In this document: positions 20,393 through 32,121 of the stretch, piece by piece | How positions within the stretch are numbered: the first letter of the stretch is position 1 | How the letters are laid out: each line of letters starts with the position of its first letter | Source of the DNA: Pseudo-nitzschia pungens | Lineage: Eukaryota; Bacillariophyta; Bacillariophyceae; Bacillariales; Bacillariaceae | Length of the DNA stretch: 64,000 nt | Reading direction: 5' to 3' | NCBI GenBank assembly: GCA_037355855.1 | Contig: CM074769.1 | Location: 1,550,001-1,614,000 of the forward strand | The notes under the pieces: generated by a model | Databases searched by the model: none | Seen by the model: only the letters and a program-made list of their open reading frames with translations | Told to the model about the DNA's origin: nothing | Translations under genes and position numbers: made by a program

Positions 20393-22177
20393 AGATATGG
20401 ACAACGATGACAGCGCAACGAACGAGATAGCTTCCAGTGTCCGTCGTAGATAGACGATAATTTGTACGGAGTACGGTAAGTTATCTACTTGCAAACCTAA
20501 AAATAAACAAATTTCTAAAAGAGTTTGAGTAAGGTATTTTTGGTCTGTAGAGTTTTGACTTGACCACTTGCCATTGTTATCTCTAAAGAATATATAGTAA
20601 GATTTACTTTATGGTAGTAGATGTTTTCCACGGTTGTTGTGGGCAGTTTTTCTTACTAAGGTTTGACATCCATAGGGAAGGGGTACATCAACAGTTTCAT
20701 TGAAGCTTGTATTGAAGATTTTTTCTACCAAAGGACTGAGATGACAAAGTGTTTGACTTTAAGTCTGATATTGATATTCTAATGATCATGAATGGGTGAA
20801 GATGCTTGGAGAAGAAGAATAAATCCTTTTTGTTGGAATAAGGGAGAAGTCCTATATTGCTGAACTGTTTGTGACACAGAAATATACTATTGATTTTGTG
20901 TTTCTGTTATTTGATTTGATTAGTAGCTATGGTGTGATGTACATGTGTAGGTTGAACTGGTGGTGTTTGATGGCCAAGCAAGACAGTATAATTTTGAATG
21001 ACGGTAATCAAAAGGACACTCCTCGTGGTTGATAGTAGTCAAACGTCCGCTTTTTCGTTACTAAAGTACTACGTAACATTATCAAGTAATGACGACACGT
21101 CCTCCCCCCCTCCTCTCCTGGTGCTCAACTGCTGCTACTACTAGTTCTAGCACTAATAATAGTAATAGTAGTAGTAGTGCTAGTAGTGCTGCTGGTGACG
21201 ATCGATCGGCATCGCCAGCAGCACCACCTCCACAATTCTCCTCCCCATCCAAAAAATTCTCCTTACCGTAGTACATCTCTTGTTAAGGGTTTTCTACAAG
21301 TAAGGTTAAGATTACTGCCTATGGACGGTCGATGTCATGCTCGAGCTGATATCAGTGGCGCTACCAAACAACTCTTACAACGCAAACAAGAAAATAGAAA
21401 TATCCATAATTCATATCGCACTGTACGTGACCCTTGAAAACCTTTCAAATTTTTTTAATTTGTGAGTTCGAATGATGCCCGGAGAAATCTTAAGTCGTGG
21501 GGCATATACAGCACGTCATTGTTTGACCACAAAAGTATCATGCAATAGTTTCTTCCATTCAATTCTTTTGTCGGAAGAACTTATTCATATTCATTCTCTC
21601 GATAATAATACCGTAATTGAAGAGATTGTGTAACCCGTCGCGCAAGAAACAATTATTACGATCATCACTAAATCTTCATGGCGTCCTTCTTCGCAACGCA
21701 GCTTCATGATACTTCAGCATCAAAACTTATCCTTTTTTGAACTCCTGATACATCCCAGAAGAACAACATTGCGTTACCAACATTCGCACCATTCATTGCC
21801 GGACACGTGACAACTCGAAACATTGTGTCTATTGAAATTCGGGGGAAATACGACCGGAGAAGCTACGGGAGCGACAACAACTTAAACGTTCATCCTGTCG
21901 TATAGCTTCGGAAGTGACCACCCTTGCATCAAAGCGAACACGGAATTAAACAACGATATCGATAACAACGAACTTCCATTCAATACCAACTCTGACGCCC
22001 GTGCCGATTGAAATATCACCATTCACAACGTCAACGGCAGGAATACCGCCGTAGCTGCAGCCAACGAGGAGGACAACAACAATCCAACTTCGAAAACGAG
22101 GGCGAGAACGAACGTGTAGCGAAGACGGAGAGCAAGACGAGGAATACAACTGCAGCAGCACAAATAGTTCCAACACA
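20393..22177. other. Long intergenic region, no gene seen
   Basis: About 1.8 kb, AT-rich. A trinucleotide-rich patch at 21120-21195 (ACTACTAG/TAGTAG repeats) gives short Ser-rich shadow frames on both strands. The last 250 bases are open in several frames and rich in AAC; they could be the 5' UTR of the LRR gene. Confidence 0.55.
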
Positions 22178-25100
22178 ATGGTAAGGAGAAAAAAGAGACC
22201 TCCTAAAAGCAACAATCATGATACCTCTAATAGGCCGATTACGGAATACATCGAGAATGATCGCAAGTCTCAACAAAAACTGGAATTGTCGTCGGAGATG
22301 ACAAGACAGACAGCCAGTATCGATGCAGAAATCTGTATGAGCGACGACGGAAACTTGGAACGAAACCAGCAAATCGATGCGGAAGGGATGCGTGCATCAT
22401 CGCAATCCTTGGATTTATGGTCTGAAGTTTATTACAATTCTTCGGACTTTGAGAAATCGAAATCATTCATAATACCGACGAACAACGATAGCGAAAGTAG
22501 AAGCGGAACTGGACCCGGAAGCGGAAGCGGAAGCGGAAGTAGAAGCGAAAGCGCAAGCGAACGGAAGACGTACCCATCTGACTGTTATTCCTTTTTGTCC
22601 CTTCACGGACCCATGGACAATATCTATTTCTTTGGTTTTGGAATAATGGTATTTCTCTTCCAAATGTCATTCCTTGTTCTGATTGTCCTCAGTGTCCTTG
22701 ATCAGAATTGGAGTAATAACGGAGATGTAGGACAATCCGGGAGATGGAATTATTGCATCCTTCGTTGCTGCCAACACCAGTCCTCTAGTTCGAGCAACGC
22801 AGGTGATTTCGGTACTTTCCTACGTTTTATTTGCGGACTCTAGTTTGCTGGATGTCATTACAGGAGTTGAGACATTCCCCTGGCGCACCAAGAAGGCAAC
22901 CAAGTCCATGTTTTTCTCTTGCGCTCTTCGTTTCTTACAGGGTGCCTTGGCATCAACAGCAGCATTGTTGACAATCGTTGCATCCGAGACTGTAATCGAT
23001 ATTGTTCTCAATTTCACAGCGCTCGTGAGTACCAAGTAATTTTGTTGTTTTTTATCGGATACGTATATTGGTTATTCAGTGCCTGAAAAACTTCTCTCAC
23101 ACGAGATTCTTTTGTTCATCTTCGACACTGATTCGCTGATCGCAAATAGAATTTCATCAGTCACATAGATGATGTAGCGTTTGAATTGGCCATGGATGGA
23201 AGATATGGACCGAAACTCGAAGCGGAAGCAAAGCGTATTGCCGAGCTGGAACTTCCTCGTTGTGTATCTAAAGGAAACAACCTCAGACGCTTTCAGCGTA
23301 CATTGGTAGCTGCTGCACTTTTCCTTCTTGGTATGTTAGCTGCGATTATTTATGGTCAAGAAAGCAAAAATATATGGCTCACCAAAGTATTACGGGTTGA
23401 ATTCCAAGACGAAAGTCTAAGGGCATACAGTGGATGCTATTCCATAGATGAAACGGCGAGCCTTCGTGGTGGATACAAAAGAATGGTGTACACCAGCGAC
23501 GAACAATCCTCTGACAAAGCACAGCACTTTGGATATTGCGTAGATGACCATCGGTGGACGTTATTTGAAGGTATGACGGATGCTTGCAGCGCAGGTGAGG
23601 GTAAACTAGCTCACTCCGCAATGACACCTTCTTTTGACGTATCTACTGCTTTTGATGATGGGTGGTATTCTGTGTCTGGCACACCGTTGGACCTTTATTT
23701 CATTCCATTGGGTAAAGATGTGGAAGACCGGTGTTCATCATTTGATAATGGCGAATGTGATCCCTTTTTCAATACTTATCAGTACCAGTACGATGGTGGG
23801 GATTGCTGCGCTGCCACATGTTCTCATCCCCGTTGTGGAATTGGGGCAATGGCAGAAGTATTTGGCACGGTGGATACAAATGGCAAGGGCTTCCCTCTCT
23901 GCAAAAATCCGAAAATGGTCCCCGTAACCATCCACCTTGATAACTTCACAAGTAGCCGGTCGCCGGCAAACATGCGCCAGAAATTTAACAGAAGAGAGGT
24001 TGAGATGCTCTCAATTGTAAAAACCCAGCGCTGGTGGGATACGAAGCCAACCAGTCCAACTCTCACACTTCGGTGTGACGAGAAAAATGTTTTGGTTGTA
24101 AATGTTGATGAAAGAATGAGGAACCAGACTGAAACTGTCTTTGTGAATGATAGAGCGTCCTGTAGAATGACAGTGACAAACAGGACTCGGTCCGAAGAAT
24201 CAGTATATGATCCTCCGATCTGGTATTTTGACATCACTATGTCTCTTGGCAGTGATGGCGACAACAGTAATATGAGGATTCTAGAAACCAATACTGGTGA
24301 ACAGGGATCGGCTTCATTTGAAATCTTGAGCATTCCGACCTGCATGATTGAAAAGCTTTCGGGATACACAAACATGGCAACTATCTACATTGATAATAGT
24401 CACTCATTCGAGGCTGTGAGATGGATGATCGAAGACAGCGCAGGAAATGCAGAATGTAACAGTGACTTTTTGACTGAAATATTTGCCTTGAGTGAATTAA
24501 ATTTTGGTGCTTTAGTTGCTGGTGGGAAGGATTCATTGTGGATTGAAGCAAATAACCTTTGCCAGTGGGCTGCCATTGAATGCAATAATGATGATACCCT
24601 CTCTTCACTGAAATTGAGTTCATCATCCCTTTCGGGCACAGTGTCGACTTCAATTGGTTTGTTAACGTCACTCACTACGATACTCCTTGGTAAGAGTAAT
24701 GATTTGTTAGTTTGTGATAATGATGACATTCTCAGAAAATCTCTAACACTTCATACATTACACATTCTAAACAGAGGGGAATAGTCTCACTGGGAAAATT
24801 CCAAGTGAGATTGGTTTATTGTCTTCTCTGGAAACGCTAAGATTGGGTAAGTTGTGCTTCAAAGTCAGTTTTGTCTGTGTAGACTTTAATGTTTTTTGGT
24901 ACTTTCAAAACATCCTTTGCAACTGAGCGTGAAAATGCATACTCTCTTTGCAGACGAAAACACACTATCCGGTCAAATTCCAACGGAAATTGGCTTGTTA
25001 TCCTCTCTCCAAGAGACGATTTTGGGTGAGTGGGATGGTCTTACTTGTTTCTTTCATGGCATTCTCTTCAACACTCAGTAATTTATACTTGTTCTCTTTG

Positions 25101-28100
25101 AAGGTTATAATTTCTTCACAGGCACAATTCCATCTGAGATAGGGAAGCTTACCGCTTCCAAAGTGTTCAAGTTGAGTACGTTTTATATTGTATTTCATTT
25201 TCAGGCTTTCAGCACAGTGATTTCTCTCTACTAACATTAATTTTGTATTCTGTCTGTAGATTACGCACCAAATGTTGTCGGTACTATACCAACTGAGATT
25301 GGCATGTTGAAATCCCTGGAAGAATTGAGGTTGGGTAAGTGATTCTGCATGATCAGTACGTCGTACTGCTACTTTACTCCACTGCTGTTGCCCACTTATC
25401 CTCTTCCTTTCCTCATATTTCTTCATTGTTCAGATAGCAATGATTTGAGAGGCCTTTTGCTTACTGAGATAGGAGCGTTGACGAAGCTCCAAGAGCTAAA
25501 TTTAAGTACGTGATTAGACAAATAATGGGCATTGGCACGTCATAAGGGGTTTCGTGGTCAAACTTGCAACTCAAGCTTTTTTTCTTTTCTATTTCAACCA
25601 TCAGACGAAAATAATCTCACTGGAGAGGTTCCGAGTGAGCTTGGATTGCTGTCATCTCTTAAATTTTTGAATTTGGGTACGTCATCATGTGACTGTGATT
25701 TTGCGTTGCAGTCTTCATCGCTGTGGTATCGTCGACGGGCATTTTGGTTGTCATGTTTCTAATCTTCACTGCATGTCTTGTTTGTCATGTTTCTCAGCAC
25801 GAAATGAACTCAAAGGTAGAATCCCAACTGAAATCGGAATGATGTATTCCACTCTTCAAGACTTGAATTTAGGTGAGTGAGAGAAAACTGTGTTGGAATT
25901 GAATTTCGATCCTTTCATATCGCGTACTCGAAATTATCTAAGCTACCTGTGTAATTTTATTTTAGAGAAAAATAGTTTGACGGGAGATATTCCGACTGAG
26001 ATTGGTTTGTTGTCGTTACTGGAATTGCTGCACATCGGTAAGTGATTGCAAATGTTTCTGTGCATTACCTTTTTTCTCCCTGATTGTACTTTTATGCCAC
26101 CGTTGCAGCTGACGGTATTCTATGTCTGTTGTTTCTGAAGGTGAAAATCTTCTCACAGGCACCATTCCAACCGAGATAGGAAAGCTTACCAATTCGAAAC
26201 TTTTTTCTTTGAGTACGTTCAACATTTACAGTGTCGCTATTCTATCACTACTTTCGTGTTGTTTCTTTCTACTCACGTTTTTGTTTTGCATTCTTTCTGT
26301 AGGTGAAACTCAAGTTACTGGTAAAACTCCTACTGAGATTGGCCTGATGACATCCCTCCAAGAATTGAGGTTAGGTACGTGAAGCAGTTTGGCTGTCGTT
26401 ATCTTGTCGTTTTGTACGCAAGACGTATTGTGCAATCATGAGCCATAATGTTACCCTGCAATACACAAGTCATCAATGACGACACATTCCCGTTCGCGGA
26501 TGTAAGAGCACATTGGTATTCATCGGCGTTTCATATGATACATCCTTCTTCCGAGTCGCATGTGGAATGATCGTCGTCTTCAATAGTTTACTAGTGTACG
26601 CCTCTTATAGTGTTGCTCACCATGTATTCATATCTGGTTTCCTATTTAATCTCTCACATTAGGTCGTAACAATTTGAAAGGTGAATTGCCTACTGAGATG
26701 GGATTGTTGACGATGCTCCAAGAGTTACGATTGAGTAAGTGATTAGATCAATGTTGGGCACGTCACTGGGAGTTCCCTGGTAACAAATGCAACTGACGCT
26801 ATTTTGTTTTTTTTCATTTTAATGATAAGATGAAAATAACGTCACTGGAGAGATTCCGAGTGAGCTTGGATTCTTGTCATCTATCAATATTTTGGACTTA
26901 GGTAAGTGACACAAGTGATAGTCCCACTCCTCATTTCTGTATCATTGAACGTTTCTAATTTTAACTCGACATGTATGATGTTCTGCAGCCAAAAATGCCC
27001 TGACTGGCACAATCCCGACCACATTTGGAATGCTAAATTCCTCTGTTGAAGTCTTGGATTTGGGTAAGTAAATAGAAAATTTCTTGGAAACCAACTTCTG
27101 TCCTTGAATATTTTTCTTTGTGCTTCTAACCAACTTATTCTCGAACCCGGTAACTATAGCCAGCAATTCTTTGATTGGCAAGATTCCAACTGAAGTTGGC
27201 CTGTTTTCCTCGATAGAAAAATTGTTTTTGGGTAAGTGATTCATAATTTGGCCTATTAAACACATGCCCAGCCTACTTATGCAGTGTCTGTCATTTTCTT
27301 GCATTAATATTACTAACGTGACTCTGAAAGATTCAAACGCTTTGACAGGAGTAATTCCAACTGAGATAGGGGGACTGCGTTCTCTGAGCTCCTTGGCGTT
27401 GGGTAAGTTTTGACGTGATTCGAAATACTTCTGATACGAAATGTGTTGAAACTCTACTCAATAATGTTCGTTGCGATACCATTCTTTTCACTTTAGGAAG
27501 TAATCTGCTAAGCGGTGCCATCCCAATAGCCATAGGAGAGATGATAAGTTTGATATGGATTAGTTTGGGTAAGTGGCGGGATGGTAGGGATGGCAAATGA
27601 TCACTGATCATGGTTATGACAATGGTTATGTTTACCCCACAACTAATATCATTCATTTCGGCTACAGATAACAACAGACTTACTGGTACTATTCCAAGTG
27701 AAATTGGATTTTTGACCACCTTGAACCATCTCTCACTATGTAAGTAGCGGACAGTCTGAAGAGTCTGCGTCCCTTGTCCCGGTCGAGTAGAAGTGTCGAT
27801 TTCGGTTTTGACTGATTAAGACGTCCGTCTCCGCTTGTTGTAATAACCATCCTATGCCCTTTCCAATGCAGATAACAACACCCTGAGCGGTTCGCTTCCG
27901 AGCGAAATTGGAAAATTGACACTGTTGACCCACCTTTCACTTGGTAAGAGGATTTGTAAACTGTTGACTTCATTGACTGACTACCAGGCTAAACCCGATC
28001 CGTTCTGGTCCATTGCTTTAAAGTTATCACGCTCTCTTCTCTCTCACTCTCATGCACGCACGTCCTTGCACACTTGCTCTGCTGACTGCATTGAATGCTT

Positions 28101-29116
28101 AAAATTGATTCTTTTTCGAACGGTAGACAAAAATACTGGTATTAATGGTTTGATTCCCAGCGAGTTGGGATTGCTGACGAACCTTGAGTGTCTTGAACTT
28201 GGTAAGCGAATACTGCCTTATTGCAAGGCAGAGGAGGCTTTGCTTCTTTCGAACTGCAATCTTGCAGAACTGTGCATGGTACACAGCATTTGTTGTGTGT
28301 GACTAATTCTTGGTTTTTCGACTTCCATTTCGACCAATTTCACTCCGTAGACACCAACGATTTCGACTCCCCTATTCCGACAAGTGTCACAGATATAATC
28401 GGTAAGCACTGTGCAGAGTGCAGCGTTGGTGTTCTTTTGTTGGGTCTCGGTGTTTGAATAGGCGCTCATAATTTTTCTGGAACGTCGGATTGCTTTGTGG
28501 GTTTTGCCCCGACACAGAGAGAAAAGGCAATTGTCATAAGGATGGTAAAGGTGGCCCCAACCCGGACAATGGTGGCCCCAACCCGGACATTGGTGGCCCC
28601 AACCCGGACAATGGTGGCCCCAACCCGGACAATGGTGGCCCCAACCCGGACAATGGTGGCCCCAACCCGGACAATGGTCCCCCGAAATCGGAAAATAGTG
28701 CCCCCCACTCGGACAACGGCAATGTGGGCAGTGGTGGTACAAGTACCTCAAAAACGGAAGGCGGCGAGAACAACAACAACAACACCGGTAACAATGATCA
28801 AGCCCCTCGTAAGTCAGATCCAGATATGTTAGTGTGAACCAATTCATTCATTCATTCATTCGAATAAACCGAACCACCATCGTTGAGGGAGAGCAATCGG
28901 ACCGTTTCCGTCACCGACGCTAGAAGCACTGTGAGACTTGTCGCGTTGTGAGAAAGGTGCATTTTTAAATTTGAAAAAAAAAACAACAACAACTTTTCAT
29001 CAGCACGGGGCACTGAACATTTTGACAAAGAGGTGCTACTGCACTACAACAAACCCCGGGGAAAAAGTAATTGGGATCAATATCCTCTCCAATCAGCCAA
29101 AGGGGTGGCCAACTGA
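22178..29116 (+). CDS. Four-TM membrane protein with LNR-like module and one-exon-per-repeat LRR domain
   Basis: Multi-exon gene, about 1,406 aa if one frame break is ignored. Exon 1 (22178-23024) encodes a charged N-terminus with a GSGSGS tract and TM1 (GFGIMVFLFQMSFLVLIVLS), then TM2-TM3 (TQVISVLSYVLFADSSLLDV; RFLQGALASTAALLTIVA). Intron 23025-23149. Exon 2 (23150-24689) has TM4 (LVAAALFLLGMLAAIIYG), a large ectodomain with a Notch/LNR-like NGECDP...YDGGDCC, and an LRR N-cap (CQWAAIECNND). Twenty LRR exons follow (24775-28401). Next come a GGPNPDN-repeat exon (28518-28808) and, after a consensus GTAAGT...TCATCAG intron, a possible last exon (29004-29116). Without that last splice the frame ends at 28837. 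An extra G at 22730/22731 shifts the frame inside exon 1. A surface recognition or adhesion role is inferred from the architecture only. Confidence 0.8.
24775..28401 (+). repeat. Twenty phase-1 exons, each encoding one plant-type LRR
   Basis: Consensus per exon: N-x-L-T-G-x-I-P-[ST]-E-[IL]-G-x-L-x-S-L-x-x-L-x-L. Each exon ends in one base before GTAAG/GTACG/GTGAG and starts two bases after AG. Coordinates: 24775-24846, 24954-25025, 25104-25175, 25260-25334, 25434-25505, 25605-25676, 25798-25872, 25966-26037, 26141-26212, 26303-26374, 26663-26734, 26830-26901, 26989-27063, 27160-27231, 27331-27402, 27497-27568, 27668-27739, 27872-27943, 28127-28201 and a short last one at 28351-28401. Lengths are 72 or 75 nt except the last (51 nt). 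Introns run from about 78 to 290 nt. All exons are symmetrical (1-1), so any could be skipped or duplicated without a frame change. Confidence 0.88.
28556..28681 (+). repeat. 21-bp minisatellite encoding GGPNPDN heptapeptides
   Basis: About six tandem copies of GGTGGCCCCAACCCGGACAA plus one base, in frame with the exon at 28518-28808. One unit has Ile instead of Asn. The tract is a Gly/Pro/Asn/Asp linker C-terminal to the LRRs. Confidence 0.85.
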
Positions 29117-29914
29117 TTGAAATCTGTACTATATTTTATGTCTAGGCTTCGTATTATACACGTACCATAGTTTCAATACATTAATATTGTTTGAAAAAAT
29201 TAAATAATATACTATTTTAACAGTACTACACGTAGTATTCATGAACAGGCCACTGCATCATAGAAAAAATATCAGAAGCGTTCTTGTGCAAATTACGGTT
29301 CCTCCTCTTTCACAATCCGATTCTTGCAATTCTACGGTGAATTCCACCCCCCTTCCAATCCTCTCCGAAGCATTGTTGCACGGAATCATTGTTATTGCCT
29401 TGTTTGTTTGTTTGTTTGTTTGTTTGTTTGCACGGTCTTTTTTCGTCTCCATCAACAGGGGTTGCGACAGAACAGCCCGAGGATCTTTTTCGTCCGGTCC
29501 ATCCACGGCTGCGCGCGCGATCCACATCGTTGGATCTCTCATTGCATTGCATTGCATTGCACGGAACGGAACGAACAAAAAAGCAAAACGATGCGAGACG
29601 CAACGGTTCCAACGCGTACGCTTTCGAAGAAGCACAATGCCCGGCAAGAGATGCCAACCAACCAGCCAGCCAGCCTGCCCGGTTTCGTGTTGCGTACGGT
29701 ACCGTTACGGTACCGGTAGCTCCGTCCCCTGGGTTCTCTCCGTGGCGAGAAGAAACGACAATCATCGAAAATGCTGGATACCTCGGTCGCAACAATCTGC
29801 GTTGCAGGAAGTCGAATGGGAGTTTGCGGTCGGATGGAACCATCGGGATTTCTTGCGCACGAGAGAAACGAACGAACCATGAGACCAATTCCGTAGACTT
29901 TTTCCAAACCGTTC

Positions 29915-29950
<36 letters not shown>

Positions 29951-30007
29951 GCCGTCTTCGATGCGATCGCCGCCACGACCGCCGTGGTCGTTCGTTTGTG
30001 CGAGGGG
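29117..30007. other. Intergenic between convergent genes; GTTT and ATTGC microsatellites
   Basis: It contains (TTTG)7-8 at about 29402-29432, (ATTGC)4 at about 29541-29560, and GTACCGTTACGGTACCGGTA near 29698. Open frames on both strands here are low complexity and overlap each other; none looks like a gene. Confidence 0.55.
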
Positions 30008-31042
30008 CTACTTGCGTGGTGGTGATGGTGGCGGTGGCAACGAGTGGTTCGGCTCCATTCCTTCCCCCCGACGGAAGCGAATCTCAAAGGCCGTGGCTTC
30101 GGCTTCCGAGTAGCCTGCCCGTGCCCGCTCGACAAAGTCGAAACAATGATTGGTGCTGTGCAGGGCTTCCTTCTCCTTGGCCGTCTCGTACAGAGTGTCG
30201 ATGAGGTCGTTGCAGATCAGCCAGGCCACGTGGGTCTCGGGTTGCATCCGGGTGAAATCCCCCTCTTCCCACGACTCGATGATGTCGTCGAATTCGTAGG
30301 ACCACGCGTTGAGGGTGTCCATTATGACGTGGATGTCGATGGACCCCGTGTACGGCGAGAGGACGCTCTCCTCGGTGTGTTTCCGGAGCCATTCCTCCTT
30401 TGTCGGCATGTCGGCCAGATCCGAGGAGTGGTTCAGGATGAGTTCCCGGACACGCGTGTAGATGGGTTTCACGCGCCGGGAGACCATGTTGCGGTACCGC
30501 TTGGCCTCGATCGTCGCCGGGTCCTCGATGAATTGCTCCAGGGCCTCGGGGTCAAAGGCCGGCATCCAGTAGTTTCGGCCCTTGTACTTGATGGCCCTGA
30601 GCCATCGCTTCTTGTTGTCCCCCAGGGCAATGCGGTACTGCGCCATGCACGTGTTGAGCGTCTTGAAGGACCGGTGCAAGGGACCGAGGAAGACGCGCAG
30701 CCGCAACCGGACGCCTTCCAGGGCCCGCCTTCGATCGAGATCGCTGGCGGCGTTTCGGGTCGCTTCGGCATCCTCCCTGCGTTCTCGCTCGCGCTGCACC
30801 AAGCAGCCAATCGCCGACGCGATCACCGCCACCAGTGCCGCCAGGACGGCCAGGAACCGGGCATCGAGATAGTCGAATTCCTCCGAGTCGGAATCGGAAT
30901 CGGAATCAAAATAGGACGTCGAGGGACACACGCACGTGCAATCGGTGGACATGGCTGGCTGCGTTGCGGAATTTCGCGTTGACCGAAACGATAGTCCGTC
31001 GGTGAAGGATCGCTTCGTAGCTCGAGGTTTGGTTTCTACCAA
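30008..31042 (-). CDS. Single-pass membrane protein of unknown function
   Basis: 344 aa from the first ATG; the ATG at residue 31 (30952, MSTDCTCVCPSTSYFD) is an alternative. A Ser/Asp/Glu patch precedes one clear hydrophobic segment (RFLAVLAALVAVIASAIGCL, about residues 62-82), followed by a basic stop-transfer (QRERERREDAEATRN). The remaining ~250 residues are charged and helical: LRLRVFLGPLHRSFKTLNTCMAQYRIAL, MPAFDPEALEQFIEDPATIE, YTGSIDIHVIMDTLNAWSYEFDDIIESWEEGD. The C-terminus is Pro-rich (SLPPPPSPPRK). No family recognised. It lies 0.6 kb from the left end of the large TIR element but outside it. The intact frame and coherent composition support a real gene. Confidence 0.7.
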   Translation of the reverse strand: MVETKPRATKRSFTDGLSFRSTRNSATQPAMSTDCTCVCPSTSYFDSDSDSDSEEFDYLDARFLAVLAALVAVIASAIGCLVQRERERREDAEATRNAASDLDRRRALEGVRLRLRVFLGPLHRSFKTLNTCMAQYRIALGDNKKRWLRAIKYKGRNYWMPAFDPEALEQFIEDPATIEAKRYRNMVSRRVKPIYTRVRELILNHSSDLADMPTKEEWLRKHTEESVLSPYTGSIDIHVIMDTLNAWSYEFDDIIESWEEGDFTRMQPETHVAWLICNDLIDTLYETAKEKEALHSTNHCFDFVERARAGYSEAEATAFEIRFRRGEGMEPNHSLPPPPSPPRK

Positions 31043-31617
31043 ACTTTAGATTGCTTCTGGCTGGAACCGGAAATAATGCGCATGATTTCTGCAGGTGTTT
31101 CTGAAAATGCAACATCGTCCTGACACTCGCGTTTTCGTACTCGTACGAGTTCCTTGTACCGTATGGGTTTTCTTTGGTGGAAACAACAACAAGAAGTTAC
31201 TATCTACTGTACTACACGTAATACGATAGGTGTGGAGTGGGTAAGTGCGTGAGTGAGTGAGTCCGATACAATACGGTAAGTTACGAGTAGATTGATCGAT
31301 TCAACGTCGGATGCATAATCAACGCGACAACGCGACGAAGAGGGGAGCGAAAGGACCTTTTGTGTTTCTTCTTTTTATTTTTTGACAATAATTTTTTTTG
31401 TCACAAACACGCGTCCATCGTCAATCTCAATCGCATCGTTCATCGTCGAATTGGACATTCGAATCCTACACGTACGTTTAACGTATGCATGTAGTACGTA
31501 TTGAACATATTGAACATACTGTAACGAGTACAGTACTCGTACTTACTGGTAGCTAGCTAGCGGTTCGTCGCACTCACAAAGAGTCGTCCCGGTACGGCAT
31601 TTTTGAGACAGCTTTCC
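31043..31617. other. Intergenic, left flank of the large TIR element
   Basis: AT-rich spacer with GTAGTACGTA, TACTCGTAC and GTGAGTGAGTGAG words and an A/T-homopolymer stretch near 31370-31400. No gene seen. It ends at the target duplication (CAG, 31618-31620). Confidence 0.5.
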
Positions 31618-31620
31618 CAG
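31618..31620. other. Target-site duplication CAG, left copy
   Basis: CAG immediately before the left tip, matched by CAG at 47806-47808 after the right tip. The inferred empty site is TTTCC-CAG-GAGGAGG. Confidence 0.6.
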
Positions 31621-32121
31621 GAGCGGTCGGAAATAGAAAAACGCGCGCAATGCGCGGCACGTTAAGTTTTTCAAAATGATATGAACTTACCATACATATC
31701 CTACATATTATATCAACGTGTGATCTACGTATTACTTCGTAGGACTCCACGATTCAAAATTTAATGGGGATCGGAAATAGAAAAACGTGCGCACCGCGCG
31801 ACAGGTTAAGTTTTTAAATGATACGTATGAACCTACCGTACATACTACATATATCAATGTGTGATTTACGTAGTAATACGTAGAACGAGATAAGTAACGT
31901 TCATGAAAAAAATCTCCACGATTCAAATTTAAAAGGGGGAACCGGGAAACTAAAAATAGTTTTTTTTTGGTTCACGTAATTAAAATTAAAATTACGTACG
32001 TAATTAATTAATTACGTACGTAATTAATTAATTACGTACGTAATTAATATTACGTACGATTGGATTTAATTACGTACGATTGGATTTAATTACGTACGAT
32101 TGGATTTAATTACGTACGATT
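31621..32121 (+). repeat. Left terminal inverted repeat (about 500 bp)
   Basis: The tip is GAGCGGTCGGAAATAGAAAA. The tip motif recurs in degenerate form near 31770 (ATCGGAAATAGAAAAACG), so the TIR contains an internal duplication. It then carries ATTACGTACGTAATTAATTA runs and four copies of a 20-bp unit TACGTACGATTGGATTTAAT up to about 32121. It matches the reverse complement of 47299-47805 with small indels. Confidence 0.85.

Noticed and set aside
28484..28518. 21-bp mini-intron GTGGGTTTTGCCCCGACACAG to fix the frame before the GGPNPDN repeats
   Set aside because: Too short for a spliceosomal intron; using the same CAG as acceptor of the normal 116-nt intron from 28402 explains the frame better.
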